Positions 7,660 to 16,771 of a stretch of 47,948 nucleotides of DNA are shown here, piece after piece. The position numbers were made by a program, and so were the translations under genes. This stretch comes from Phascolarctobacterium sp. Its GTDB lineage: Bacteria > Bacillota > Negativicutes > Acidaminococcales > Acidaminococcaceae. The notes below the pieces were generated by a model. The model worked only from the letters and a program-made list of their open reading frames with translations, ran no database searches and was not told the origin of the DNA. Position 1 is the first letter of the stretch. The number at the start of each line of letters is the position of its first letter. The stretch covers positions 1 to 47,948 of the forward strand of contig JAHHUH010000014.1 of NCBI GenBank assembly GCA_020024105.1. The letters are read 5' to 3'.

Positions 7660-10600
7660 TTGTTAGACGTAAACAATTTTGAATCTATGCGCATTGGTTT
7701 GGCGTCTCCTGACCAAATCCGTGCATGGTCCTATGGTGAAGTTAAGAAGCCTGAAACTATTAACTATAGAACCTTGAAACCAGAACGCGATGGTCTGTTC
7801 TGTGAAAGAATCTTTGGCCCTACTAAGGACTGGGAATGCCATTGCGGTAAATATAAAAGAATTCGTTATAAAGGCATTATCTGCGATAAATGCGGTGTTG
7901 AAGTAACCCGTAGTAAGGTTCGTCGTGAGCGTATGGGCCATATAGAATTGGCTGCTCCTGTATCCCATATCTGGTACTTCAAGGGTATTCCTAGCCGTTT
8001 AGGCATGATTTTGGAAATTACTCCGCGTAACCTGGAAAAAGTATTGTACTTTGCCAGCTATATTGTTCTTGACCCCGGTGAAACCGGATTAGTCAAGAAA
8101 CAATTATTGACTGAATCCGAATATATTGAAGCTCGTGACAAATATGGTGATGGCTTCCGTGTAGGTATGGGTGCTGCCGCAGTTAAAGAATTGCTGCAGG
8201 AGCTGGATCTGGAATCTTTAGCTAAAGAGCTGCGTACCGAAATGCGTGAAACTTCTGGTCAACGTCGTGTTAAGGCTGTACGTCGTCTGGAAATTTGTGA
8301 AGCTTTCCTGCAGTCCGGCAATCGTCCTGAATGGATGATTCTGGATGTAGTACCGGTAATTCCTCCTGAATTGCGTCCTATGGTACAATTGGATGGCGGT
8401 CGCTTTGCTACCTCTGACCTGAACGATTTATATCGTCGAGTTATTAATCGTAATAATCGTTTAAAACGCTTATTGGAGCTGAACGCACCTGATATCATCG
8501 TACGTAATGAAAAACGTATGTTGCAGGAAGCAGTAGATGCTCTGATTGATAACGGCCGTCGTGGTCGCCCGGTAACTGGTCCTGGTAACCGTCCTTTGAA
8601 ATCCTTAACCGATATGTTAAAGGGTAAACAAGGTCGTTTCCGTCAGAACCTGTTGGGTAAGCGTGTTGACTATTCTGGCCGTTCCGTAATCGTAGTTGGT
8701 CCGGAACTGAAGATGCATCAATGCGGTCTGCCTAAGGAAATGGCTTTGGAATTATTCAAGCCCTTTGTTATGAAACGCCTGGTAAATAGTGGTAAGGCTA
8801 ACAATATTAAAAACGCTAAACGTATGGTAGAACGTGCTAATGATGCTGTTTGGGACGTTTTGGAAGAGGTAATTAAGGAACATCCTGTATTATTGAACCG
8901 TGCCCCGACATTGCATAGACTGGGTATTCAGGCTTTTGAACCCATCCTTTCCGAAGGCCGTGCTATTAAATTGCATCCTTTGGTTTGTGCAGCATATAAC
9001 GCCGACTTCGATGGTGACCAAATGGCAGTCCATCTGCCCCTGTCTGTAGAAGCACAGGCTGAAGCAAGAATGCTGATGTTGTCCGTAAATAATATTTTGG
9101 CCCCTAAAGATGGTAAGCCTGTTGCTGTTCCTTCTCAAGATATGGTTTTAGGTTCCTACTACCTGACCATGATTAAAGAGGGCGGCAAAGGTGAAGGCAT
9201 GCGTTTCTGCAGCGTGGATGAAGCTCAGTTGGCTTATTTTCATGGTGTAGTAGAATTGCAGGCTCCGATTAAAGTATATGTGCCCAATGACCAGATCGTT
9301 GGTATTGAGTCCGATGAAGGGCATACTTTAGTCAGCACCACTGTTGGTAATACCATTTTTAATAATGAATTACCTAAGGAATTACGTTACTACCACAAGG
9401 AAGTTAATGCTGATGGTAAGGAAGAATGGCATTTAAGTAACTTGATGACCAAGAAGGAATTAGCCGCTCTGGTTGCTAGGGCTCATAAACTTTATGGTAA
9501 TCTAGGTACTGCTAATGTTCTGGATATTGTTAAGAAAATGGGTTACGACAATGCTTGTAAAGCAGGTATTTCCATTGCGGTTTCCGATATTAAAATTCCT
9601 GCTGAAAAGCACGACATTTTGGAAGCAACAGAACGTGAAGTTGATAAGGCTGAAAAAATGTTCCGTCGCGGCTTGATGAATGAAGACGAACGTTATAATA
9701 AGGTTATTAAATTGTGGGAAGATGCTACCGCTAAGGTAACCGATGTATTGATGTCCAGCACTATGGATAAGTTCAATAGTGTGTACATGATGGCTAACTC
9801 CGGTGCCCGTGGTGATACTAAGCAATTGCGTCAATTAGGTGGTATGCGTGGTTTGATGGCCGATCCTACTGGTCGTACCATTGACCGTCCTATTAAAGCA
9901 AACTTCCGTGAAGGCTTAACCATTTTGGAATACTTTATTTCCACCCATGGTGCTCGTAAGGGCTTGGCTGATACTGCATTGCGTACAGCTGACTCTGGTT
10001 ATTTGACCCGTCGTCTGGTTGACGTTGCGCAGGATGTTATCGTACGTGAGGACGATTGCGATATTATCGGTATGAACCTGGTTAAGGAAAGAAATCGTCT
10101 GTGCAAATCCGTTCTTGGCTGCAGCCAAAATAAAATTCACGAAAATATCATCAACCGTACTCTGGCAAGCAACATTCTTGCTGAGGATGGCAACCTGATT
10201 GCTGAAGCAGATACTAATATTACTGAAGATCTCTTCAAAAAATTAGTAGAAGCTAAGGTTGAAGAAATTGTTCTTTACAGCACCGATGATATGAATGGTG
10301 AAGAAACTGAAGCCGTATGTATCAATATTAGTGATGAATATGCACATAAGGTATTGCGTGAGACCATGATTCATAATTTCAACGGCAAGGAAATTGTCGG
10401 TGATATTGTAAACGCTGAAGGCACAGTTTTAGCTCATGAAGGTGAAACTATGACTGAAGAGCTGATTGACGCTATTCTTACCGATGGCAGCGTGAAGGAA
10501 TTGCGCGTACGTAATAATGATATTGCTGGTATTGAAGTAGAAGCCTTGACTCAGGGCAAAAATAATGAAACTGTTATTGAAACCCTGTATGACCGCATTG

Positions 10601-11661
10601 TTGGTCGTAACTTGGCTGAAGATATCTGCGATGAAGAAGGTAATGTACTTTATCATATTAATGAATATGTTACTGAAGACATGGCAGAAGCTATCTGCAA
10701 GATTCGTACTAAGGTTAAAATCCGTAGCGTCCTGACCTGTAAGGCTAAGAACGGTGTATGCCGTAAATGTTATGGCCGTAACCTGGCAACTAATAAGAAT
10801 GTTGATGTTGGTGAAGCAGTTGGTACAATTGCAGCACAATCCATCGGTGAACCTGGTACTCAGCTGACCATGCGTAACTTCCATAGTGGCGGTATCGCAG
10901 GTGCAGAGGATATTACCCAAGGTCTGCCCCGTGTTGAGGAATTGTTCGAAGCACGTCGTCCGAAACATGCTGGTATGCTTAGCGAATACGATGGCATTAT
11001 TCACATCAAAGAGGATAATAAGGATGGTAAGCTGATTCGTACTGTTATCGTCGTTGACGAAGAAGGTAAGCAGCTGAAGGATTATAGTATTCCTTATGAT
11101 TTGACCCTGGTAGTTAAAGACGGTGACACCATTAAGAAGGGGGAACGTTTAACCGGTGGTTCCTTGAATCCTCATGATATACTGAGCATCAGTGGCGTTA
11201 AAGCAACTAGACATTATATCGTGTCCCAGGTTGTCGATGTTTACAAATCTCAAGGTGTTGCTATTAACAGTAAGCATATCGAGGTTATGGTTCGTCAAAT
11301 GCTCCGCAAGGTAAAAATTGATGAGTCCGGTGATACTACAATGCTGCCTGGCGAGTATGTTGATGTTTCTCAATATGAAGCCTTGAATGCAGAAGCAATT
11401 GAAGCAGGTAAGGAACCCGCACAGGCACATCCTGTACTTTTGGGTATTACTAAAGCTTCCTTGGCTACTGATTCCTTCCTGTCCGCAGCTTCCTTCCAGG
11501 AAACTACCCGTGTCTTGACCGATGCTGCTATCAAGGGTAAGGTTGACCCCTTGTTAGGGTTGAAGGAAAATGTTATTATTGGTAAATTGATTCCTGCTGG
11601 TACCGGTATGAGTCGTTACCGTGACATTAAAGTTAAATACGTTGGAGATAAAGAAGAGTAA
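7660..11661 (+). CDS. rpoC: DNA-directed RNA polymerase subunit beta'
   Basis: The 1333-residue protein carries the N-terminal zinc site (CHCGKYKRIRYKGIICDKCG), the catalytic magnesium motif NADFDGDQMAVH, the bridge/trigger region segment TIAAQSIGEPGTQLTMRNFH and a second zinc site (CKAKNGVCRKCYG). It starts at a TTG codon at 7660; no suitable ATG is nearby, and AGAAGGGAGCGAGGG provides the ribosome binding site. It lies 17 bases after rpoB, so the two are cotranscribed. A terminator follows. Confidence 0.97.
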   Translation: MLDVNNFESMRIGLASPDQIRAWSYGEVKKPETINYRTLKPERDGLFCERIFGPTKDWECHCGKYKRIRYKGIICDKCGVEVTRSKVRRERMGHIELAAPVSHIWYFKGIPSRLGMILEITPRNLEKVLYFASYIVLDPGETGLVKKQLLTESEYIEARDKYGDGFRVGMGAAAVKELLQELDLESLAKELRTEMRETSGQRRVKAVRRLEICEAFLQSGNRPEWMILDVVPVIPPELRPMVQLDGGRFATSDLNDLYRRVINRNNRLKRLLELNAPDIIVRNEKRMLQEAVDALIDNGRRGRPVTGPGNRPLKSLTDMLKGKQGRFRQNLLGKRVDYSGRSVIVVGPELKMHQCGLPKEMALELFKPFVMKRLVNSGKANNIKNAKRMVERANDAVWDVLEEVIKEHPVLLNRAPTLHRLGIQAFEPILSEGRAIKLHPLVCAAYNADFDGDQMAVHLPLSVEAQAEARMLMLSVNNILAPKDGKPVAVPSQDMVLGSYYLTMIKEGGKGEGMRFCSVDEAQLAYFHGVVELQAPIKVYVPNDQIVGIESDEGHTLVSTTVGNTIFNNELPKELRYYHKEVNADGKEEWHLSNLMTKKELAALVARAHKLYGNLGTANVLDIVKKMGYDNACKAGISIAVSDIKIPAEKHDILEATEREVDKAEKMFRRGLMNEDERYNKVIKLWEDATAKVTDVLMSSTMDKFNSVYMMANSGARGDTKQLRQLGGMRGLMADPTGRTIDRPIKANFREGLTILEYFISTHGARKGLADTALRTADSGYLTRRLVDVAQDVIVREDDCDIIGMNLVKERNRLCKSVLGCSQNKIHENIINRTLASNILAEDGNLIAEADTNITEDLFKKLVEAKVEEIVLYSTDDMNGEETEAVCINISDEYAHKVLRETMIHNFNGKEIVGDIVNAEGTVLAHEGETMTEELIDAILTDGSVKELRVRNNDIAGIEVEALTQGKNNETVIETLYDRIVGRNLAEDICDEEGNVLYHINEYVTEDMAEAICKIRTKVKIRSVLTCKAKNGVCRKCYGRNLATNKNVDVGEAVGTIAAQSIGEPGTQLTMRNFHSGGIAGAEDITQGLPRVEELFEARRPKHAGMLSEYDGIIHIKEDNKDGKLIRTVIVVDEEGKQLKDYSIPYDLTLVVKDGDTIKKGERLTGGSLNPHDILSISGVKATRHYIVSQVVDVYKSQGVAINSKHIEVMVRQMLRKVKIDESGDTTMLPGEYVDVSQYEALNAEAIEAGKEPAQAHPVLLGITKASLATDSFLSAASFQETTRVLTDAAIKGKVDPLLGLKENVIIGKLIPAGTGMSRYRDIKVKYVGDKEE

Positions 11662-11677
11662 AAGCTTCTAAAAAATG

Positions 11678-11716
11678 GGGCACTGTTAAGCATCGCTTTG
11701 ACAGTGCCCTTCTTGT
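11678..11716 (+). terminator. intrinsic terminator after rpoC
   Basis: GGGCACTGT (11678-11686) pairs perfectly with ACAGTGCCC (11701-11709), followed by the T-rich tail TTCTTGTT. Confidence 0.85.
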
Positions 11717-11741
11717 TAAATTTAGCTTAAATGGATACATT
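11713..11741 (+). promoter_or_regulatory. possible promoter for the two-gene unit at 11804
   Basis: TTGTTA at 11713-11718 and TACATT at 11736-11741 are separated by 17 bases, each four of six to consensus. It starts in the tail of the rpoC terminator. Confidence 0.35.
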
Positions 11742-11803
11742 AATGAAGTTGGAGGCTTTTAGAAGCTGGAAAGGCTTCACTTATTTTGGAAGGAGGACTA
11801 AGG

Positions 11804-12514
11804 ATGAAAAAGCTGATTTTATTTTTGCTGACCTTGACTCTGCTCTGCATGGCTTCTGTGGGCTTTGCAGCTAAGGAGCTGTATTATCCCTATCAAAAAT
11901 ATGTAGCTGAGGATGAGGATTATCAGCTTCTGGCACAGGAAGTATCACAGGAGGAGCGTGCCCGCTTACCTAAGGTAGCTGTGATGTATATTAATAATGC
12001 ACAGGTAGATTTTTACAAGGACGTAGATGAAGAAATTATGGATAATTTCAAACGTGTCCTGGAGCCGCATCAATATCAATTTATTGATGGTAGACCATAT
12101 GTGGAGGCTTTGGCAGAAATGGGCATTGAGGATATCGTAACCGCAGAACGGGCAGATATTCTGGACATTTATGAAAATAGCGATATTGATTATGTTATTT
12201 TCCTGCAATTAGAACCCATGCTGCGTAAGGACAAGGTAACTACTTTTACCAAGGGTAAGGAGGTTACCGCCATAGCTCCCTTTAAAATTTTGGATGTTAA
12301 GCGTAGAAAGGCCCTTTATAATGGTCGTATCACCCGCGTAGGTGATAAGAGCAAGGCTTTTTTCAAAATGGGTAATAAATCTGTTACATTGGAAGCAGTG
12401 GAAATGATTAATGAAAAGGTGACTTTTGAAATTCAAAAACGGTTACCGAGAACAAAATATAATGCTGGCAAACAGACTTCTACAAGGGTAACACTCCCTT
12501 TAATATTGAAATGA
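11804..12514 (+). CDS. secreted protein of unknown function
   Basis: The 236-residue product begins with a clear Sec signal peptide (MKKLILFLLTLTLLCMASVG, cleavage likely after GFAA). The mature part is soluble, mixed alpha/beta, without cysteines or obvious catalytic motifs. A segment resembling VAVMYINNAQVDFYKDVDEE followed by a stretch ending DIDYVIFLQLEPMLRKDK is reminiscent of periplasmic proteins that build a Rossmann-like fold, but I cannot name a family. ATG 11804 follows AAGGAGGACTAAGG. It lies 11 bases before the next gene and is probably cotranscribed with it. Confidence 0.8.
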   Translation: MKKLILFLLTLTLLCMASVGFAAKELYYPYQKYVAEDEDYQLLAQEVSQEERARLPKVAVMYINNAQVDFYKDVDEEIMDNFKRVLEPHQYQFIDGRPYVEALAEMGIEDIVTAERADILDIYENSDIDYVIFLQLEPMLRKDKVTTFTKGKEVTAIAPFKILDVKRRKALYNGRITRVGDKSKAFFKMGNKSVTLEAVEMINEKVTFEIQKRLPRTKYNAGKQTSTRVTLPLILK

Positions 12515-12525
12515 GGAAATAGACT

Positions 12526-12915
12526 ATGTTGATAAAAAAATTTGCTCGTCCCGACCGTAGCGGCTATCAGCCTTCCCTCTACGAACCCGATGAGGATGGT
12601 ATTATGGATGTGGGCTATCATAAGGGGCAGTTAAGCGATGGACGCCCATATCATTTGGAATGCTGGCGCATGGACGATATGCTCATGGCAACGGTTATTT
12701 TTTCTGATTTTGGCTTAGCGGCTTATAAACGAATGGACATGGCTTGTTTACTAGAAGCGGAGGAAATAGTGGATTTTACTGGTGTAAAGCGGTTTTTACA
12801 ATGTGGGCATTTGGAAGACAATGCTGAACAGGCTATGTGGGCAGTCAATATTATGCTGGCGAATAAAGAGGGAAGCTACGGCAAGCTTTTAGTGGCTCTT
12901 AATCGTTACAGGTAA
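12526..12915 (+). CDS. conserved-looking cytoplasmic protein of unknown function
   Basis: The 129-residue product has no signal peptide or membrane segment. It begins MLIKKFARPDRSGYQPSLYEP (first 20 residues shown split) and contains LECWRMDDMLMATVIFSD. Codon use resembles the neighbours, and GAGG precedes the ATG, so it looks like a real gene. No family is recognised. It follows the secreted protein by 11 bases and ends before a terminator, so the pair form a short operon. Confidence 0.7.
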   Translation: MLIKKFARPDRSGYQPSLYEPDEDGIMDVGYHKGQLSDGRPYHLECWRMDDMLMATVIFSDFGLAAYKRMDMACLLEAEEIVDFTGVKRFLQCGHLEDNAEQAMWAVNIMLANKEGSYGKLLVALNRYR

Positions 12916-12954
12916 TTTTAGTGAGAGTAAGTTAAGGTACACACATAAATAAGA

Positions 12955-12983
12955 AACGAGAAGATTATTCTTCTCGTTTTTTA
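12955..12983 (+). terminator. intrinsic terminator
   Basis: A perfect 10-bp stem AACGAGAAGA / TCTTCTCGTT with loop TTAT is followed by six to seven Ts. Confidence 0.93.
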
Positions 12984-12984
12984 T

Positions 12985-13013
12985 TCGACTTCTGTAGATG
13001 AATAGGGTATAGT
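12985..13013 (+). promoter_or_regulatory. probable promoter for the ydjIGH-like operon
   Basis: TCGACT (12985-12990) and TATAGT (13008-13013) are separated by 17 bases, directly after a terminator and 37 bases before the 13050 start. Confidence 0.5.
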
Positions 13014-13049
13014 AATAGGTAGAATGAACTTTTTAGAGGGGGTAAGGCT

Positions 13050-14366
13050 ATGGGCTTAATTAAAGCGGCAACGGGTGCCCTGGGTGGTACTTTGGCTGAT
13101 CAATGGAAAGAAATGCTTTACTGTGAAAATATGACAGTTGATACTCTTGTAGTCAAGGGTAGTAAACGTATAAGTGGTCAGGGGAGAAGCTCTAACACCA
13201 GTGGTGAGAGTAATATTATTTCTAATGGGTCCCTCATTGTTGTGAATGAAGGGCAATGTATGCTGATTGTGGAACAGGGTAAGGTGGTTGATATCTGCGC
13301 TGAACCAGGTGAGTATGTTTATGATAAATCAACGGAGCCTTCTATTTTTGTAGGTGATCTGCAACAGGGCATTAAGGACATATTTAAAACCATGGGAAAA
13401 CGTTTTACCTTTGGTGGCGATACAGGTAAGGACCAGAGAGTATATTTTTTTAATACCAAGGAAATTATTGGTAATAAATATGGTACTCCCAGTGCAATTC
13501 CTTTCCGTGTAGTAGACCGGAATATCGGCTTGGACATGGATATTTCTATTCGCTGCTTTGGCGAATATAGCTACAGGGTAATTAATCCCCTACTTTTTTA
13601 CACTAATGTTTGTGGCAATGTAACGGAAAGCTATCTGCGTAGCGCTATTGATGCCCAGCTAAAAACAGAGCTGATGACTGCTTTACAGCCTGCCTTTGCC
13701 AAAATATCTGCTTTGGGAGTGCGTTATAGTGCTTTACCCGCACATACTATGGAGCTGGCTAACGCGTTAAACGAGGTTTTAAGTAAAAAATGGCGGGAAT
13801 TGCGTGGGCTGGAGATAGTTTCCTTTGGTGTCAGCAGTGTGAAGGCTAGTGAGGAAGACGAGCAGCTGATTAAAGAATTACAGCGTAACAGAGTTTTGGC
13901 TAATCCCAATATGGCGGCAGCACATCTCGTTGGTGCACAGGCTGAGGCTATGAAGGCAGCAGCAGCTAATGAAGGTGGTATGGGTGCTGCAATGGGCTTT
14001 ATGGGAATGAATATGGCTCAAAATACTGGAGGGCTAAACCCCATGGGACTCTTTGCCCAGGGACAGGCACAAGTACAGAAGTCTGCACCGGCTCAGAATG
14101 TGGAGTGGACCTGTAGCTGTGGAACTACTAATCAGGGAAAATTCTGTACTAACTGTGGTCAGCCAAAGGTGGTAGTTCAAGGCTGGACCTGTAGCTGTGG
14201 TGCCGTAAATAAGGGAAAATTCTGTTCCGAATGCGGTGCTAAAAAACCGGTAGGCGCTCCCCTTTATAAATGTGATAAATGTGGCTGGGAGCCGGAGGAG
14301 CCTACCCATCCACCTAAATTCTGCCCAGAGTGTGGCGATATTTTTAATGAAGATGACAGGCAGTAG
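13050..14366 (+). CDS. SPFH-domain protein with C-terminal zinc ribbons (YdjI family)
   Basis: The 438-residue protein has an SPFH/band-7-like domain (about residues 45-270, with the segment SNGSLIVVNEGQCMLIVEQG) and a Met/Gly/Ala-rich hinge. Three zinc ribbons follow near the end: CSCGTTNQGKFCTNCG, CSCGAVNKGKFCSECG, and a last one ending KFCPECG. This is the layout of B. subtilis YdjI, often annotated as a virion-core-like protein. YdjI-type proteins act at the membrane in envelope stress responses. GAGGGGGTAAGG precedes the ATG. It is followed at 26 bases by the zinc-ribbon partner, as in the ydj operon, but no pspA-like gene is present. Confidence 0.85.
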   Translation: MGLIKAATGALGGTLADQWKEMLYCENMTVDTLVVKGSKRISGQGRSSNTSGESNIISNGSLIVVNEGQCMLIVEQGKVVDICAEPGEYVYDKSTEPSIFVGDLQQGIKDIFKTMGKRFTFGGDTGKDQRVYFFNTKEIIGNKYGTPSAIPFRVVDRNIGLDMDISIRCFGEYSYRVINPLLFYTNVCGNVTESYLRSAIDAQLKTELMTALQPAFAKISALGVRYSALPAHTMELANALNEVLSKKWRELRGLEIVSFGVSSVKASEEDEQLIKELQRNRVLANPNMAAAHLVGAQAEAMKAAAANEGGMGAAMGFMGMNMAQNTGGLNPMGLFAQGQAQVQKSAPAQNVEWTCSCGTTNQGKFCTNCGQPKVVVQGWTCSCGAVNKGKFCSECGAKKPVGAPLYKCDKCGWEPEEPTHPPKFCPECGDIFNEDDRQ

Positions 14367-14392
14367 CCTTGAGCAGGAAGGATGAAGTAAGG

Positions 14393-15505
14393 ATGGCTAA
14401 TACGTCTGTTAATTTTACTTGTCCCAGCTGCGGTGCACCCTTGCCTTATGCTTTGGAGCAGAAGCAGATAACCTGTGAATACTGTGGTACAAGCTATAGT
14501 ATAGAGCAGCTGGAGGCTCTTTTGGGCAGTGAACAGAAGCTGGAGGAACACCGTACTAAGGCTGAAACCTCCAGCTGGAAGACAGCTGAGGCTGGCAAGG
14601 AATGGGAGCCGAAAGAGGCAAATAATTTACAAAGCTATACTTGCTCCAGCTGTGGCGCTGAGATAGTTTGTGATCAGAATACTATGGCTACGGAATGCTG
14701 CTACTGCGGCAATCCCACTATGTTGCCAGGACGCTTTAGTGGTATGCTGAAGCCGGATTATATTATTCCCTTTAAAAAAAGCAAGGAAGAGGCCATTGCT
14801 GCCCTGCAAAAATTTTACCAGGGTAAGAGGCTGTTGCCCAACGATTTTATTAAGAATAATCGTGTGCAGGCTATACAGGGGCTGTATGTTCCTTTCTGGC
14901 TTTTTGATTCTGCGGTTACGGCCGGTGCCGCCTTTAGGGCAGAGCGTGATAGTGTGGTAACAACCAGCGATTATATTATTACGACGACCAGCATTTTTCA
15001 CTGTACCAGATTGGGAAAGATGGCTTTTGCACGTATTCCTGTGGACGGTAGTAAAAAAATGGACGATGCTTATATGGAAAGTATAGAGCCCTTTGACTAT
15101 CGGGAGCTGGAGCCCTTTCAGGCAGCGTACCTAAGCGGCTTTCTGGCAGATAAATATGACGTAAAGGCGGATCAGGCAGTAGGGAGGGCGGACCAGCGTG
15201 TTACCAGTAGTGCCTCCGGCTGCCTGGCTAGTACACTGGATTCCGGTTACAACCGCATCAGTTCTCTACAGCCCTGTTCAGTTGTCAAGGAGGCTGGTGA
15301 GGTGCGATATGCCATGGTACCAGTTTGGATTCTCACGACACGTTACCAGGATAAACCCTATACCTTTATGATGAATGGACAAACTGGCAAGATAGTAGGG
15401 TACCTGCCGATTGACAAAACTAAATTAGTACTCTATTGTGCAGCTACCTTCTTAGTGGCCTTGGTAGTATTCTATATACTTTTAGCAACAACGATAATGG
15501 CATAG
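14393..15505 (+). CDS. TFIIB-type zinc-ribbon membrane protein (YdjG family)
   Basis: The 370-residue product starts MANTSVNFTCPSCGAPLPYA, a zinc ribbon (CPSCG...CEYCG), with a second ribbon around residues 81-105 (CSSCGAEIVCD...CCYCG). A long soluble region follows and one membrane helix lies near the C-terminus (about residues 343-366). Such proteins are commonly mis-annotated as PriA-like because of the ribbon. It resembles YdjG of the B. subtilis ydjFGHI envelope-stress operon. ATG 14393 is chosen; an in-frame TTG at 14369 lacks a ribosome binding site. Confidence 0.8.
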   Translation: MANTSVNFTCPSCGAPLPYALEQKQITCEYCGTSYSIEQLEALLGSEQKLEEHRTKAETSSWKTAEAGKEWEPKEANNLQSYTCSSCGAEIVCDQNTMATECCYCGNPTMLPGRFSGMLKPDYIIPFKKSKEEAIAALQKFYQGKRLLPNDFIKNNRVQAIQGLYVPFWLFDSAVTAGAAFRAERDSVVTTSDYIITTTSIFHCTRLGKMAFARIPVDGSKKMDDAYMESIEPFDYRELEPFQAAYLSGFLADKYDVKADQAVGRADQRVTSSASGCLASTLDSGYNRISSLQPCSVVKEAGEVRYAMVPVWILTTRYQDKPYTFMMNGQTGKIVGYLPIDKTKLVLYCAATFLVALVVFYILLATTIMA

Positions 15506-15517
15506 GAGGGGACGGTT

Positions 15518-16267
15518 GTGAAGAAGATTTTAATCTTAGTCCAGCTGTTGGTTTGTCTGCTGACACCGACGGCCTGGGCCATGTCCGCCGTGGTGGATGA
15601 AGCACAGCTTTTAAGTCGGGAGCAGGAGCAGCAGCTAGTTGTGCAGTTGGAACAGCTGGAACAGGATTATGGCATTAAAGCTGCCATAGTTACCCTGCCG
15701 AGCCTCTCCCGGCGAAGTATAGGCAGCTATGCTGATTATCTTATTGACGAAAAAATTCCCCAGGGGACAGGGGGAACGTTGGTACTTGTCCAGGTAGTGG
15801 ATGCACGTAAATGGTATATCAGCACGGATGCTACTTTACGGGGTACTTTGGGAAGTGCGGAAGCTCTGGAGAATTTTTCCCATGTTCTTGTACCTGCTCT
15901 ACGACAAGGCGATTATATGGGAGCCTATACCGCTTTTATTGAAGAAACAACTTATCTGGCTAATTACTATCAGGAAGGAGCTTCTTGGGAAAAACAACTG
16001 GGCTTAAATGAGCCTGCCCTGATTTTTGCGCTTTTTGGTGCCTTCATCATTATGCAGAAGGTGCGTAAAAGCCTGCTGCGCTCCATGGATAATGTTCAGG
16101 AGGCAGCAGCTGCCGATGATTATCTTAAGGAGGGCAGTTTTCAGCTTTTAGAGGGTAGAGATGATTACATGTATAGTAACACTGTAAGAACTCCACGGAG
16201 AAATGGTAATAACAGGAATGGTGGCAGTAGCAGTGGTGGCCACGGTGGTGGCGGTGGTAGCTACTAG
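15518..16267 (+). CDS. TPM-domain secreted/membrane protein (YgcG/YdjH family)
   Basis: The 249-residue product has a signal peptide (MKKILILVQLLVCLLTPTAW), then a TPM domain (about residues 22-150: VVDEAQLLSREQEQQLVVQL, later GIKAAIVTL and KWYISTDATLRGTL). A hydrophobic segment spans about 165-182, and the Gly/Ser-rich tail ending GGHGGGGGSY is a hallmark of the family. GTG 15518 is the start, after AGGAGGGG. It is the third gene of the ydjIGH-like operon, 12 bases after the previous gene. Confidence 0.85.
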   Translation: MKKILILVQLLVCLLTPTAWAMSAVVDEAQLLSREQEQQLVVQLEQLEQDYGIKAAIVTLPSLSRRSIGSYADYLIDEKIPQGTGGTLVLVQVVDARKWYISTDATLRGTLGSAEALENFSHVLVPALRQGDYMGAYTAFIEETTYLANYYQEGASWEKQLGLNEPALIFALFGAFIIMQKVRKSLLRSMDNVQEAAAADDYLKEGSFQLLEGRDDYMYSNTVRTPRRNGNNRNGGSSSGGHGGGGGSY

Positions 16268-16350
16268 TAAGCAGAAATCCTCCTAGATAGCAATAAAAAA
16301 ATAGTAGAGGAAAAAATAATTAGGAATATCTAGAAAATAGGAGCTTATGA

Positions 16351-16381
16351 TTGACAATATTCTAGGTATATAGTGTATAAT
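16351..16381 (+). promoter_or_regulatory. MerR-type promoter 1 (19-bp spacer)
   Basis: TTGACA (16351-16356), a 19-base spacer ATATTCTAGGTATATAGTG, and TATAAT (16376-16381). The spacer shares TATATAGT with the other promoters of the island. A 19-bp spacer is too long for unaided sigma-A use and is typical of MerR-activated promoters. Confidence 0.75.
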
Positions 16382-16406
16382 GTATAATAAGAAAGAGGTG
16401 ATGGTT

Positions 16407-16724
16407 GTGACTTGTGAACATCCAAAATATGAAATTCCTAATACCCCTCACGGTAAGATGTTATATGAATCTGCTATGAAGCATGTGGAAGCTGCTAAAA
16501 AGGCAGGTAAATCCAGTGAAGAAATCCACGCTATTTTTAAACGCGTTATGGAACACGACTGTATGAACTTGGACTCAATTCCTACTGATGAAGCACATGC
16601 TAAGTATCGTACTGCTGTAGTACATTTCCAAAAGGCTTTAGAAAATGGTAAAACCAAGGATGAGGCCCACGAAATCTTTAAGAAGATTATGGATGGAAAT
16701 ACTAGCGGACATTGTAAGAAATAA
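16407..16724 (+). CDS. small duplicated His/Cys-containing protein of unknown function
   Basis: The 105-residue product consists of two similar helical units: residues 15-52 and 64-103. Both follow the pattern H-x-K-[LY], then G-K-[ST]-x-[ED]-E, then H-x-I-F-K-[KR]-[VI]-M, and both end near a cysteine (HDC at 50-52, GHC at 101-103). A third cysteine is at position 3. There is no signal peptide. GTG 16407 is preferred because AGAAAGAGGTGAT (16390-16402) matches the anti-Shine-Dalgarno sequence at proper distance; ATG 16401 would be too close. Its promoter carries the island's MerR motif, so it probably serves the same pathway, perhaps binding a metal or tetrapyrrole (inference). Confidence 0.75.
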   Translation: MTCEHPKYEIPNTPHGKMLYESAMKHVEAAKKAGKSSEEIHAIFKRVMEHDCMNLDSIPTDEAHAKYRTAVVHFQKALENGKTKDEAHEIFKKIMDGNTSGHCKK

Positions 16725-16735
16725 TCCGTCAAAAA

Positions 16736-16771
16736 AATCCAAGCTGGTCCTGGACCAACTTGGATTTTTTT
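16736..16771. terminator. bidirectional terminator between the small gene and merR
   Basis: AATCCAAG (16736-16743) pairs with CTTGGATT (16759-16766), then TGGT with ACCA, loop CCTGG. A T run follows on the plus strand and the upstream A run (16731-16737) gives a T run on the minus strand, so it can end both converging genes. Confidence 0.9.

Noticed and set aside
16268..16350. Terminator after the TPM-domain gene
   Set aside because: TCCTC and GAGGA arms are present, but the loop is long and the tail is A-rich rather than a T run, so the call is too weak.
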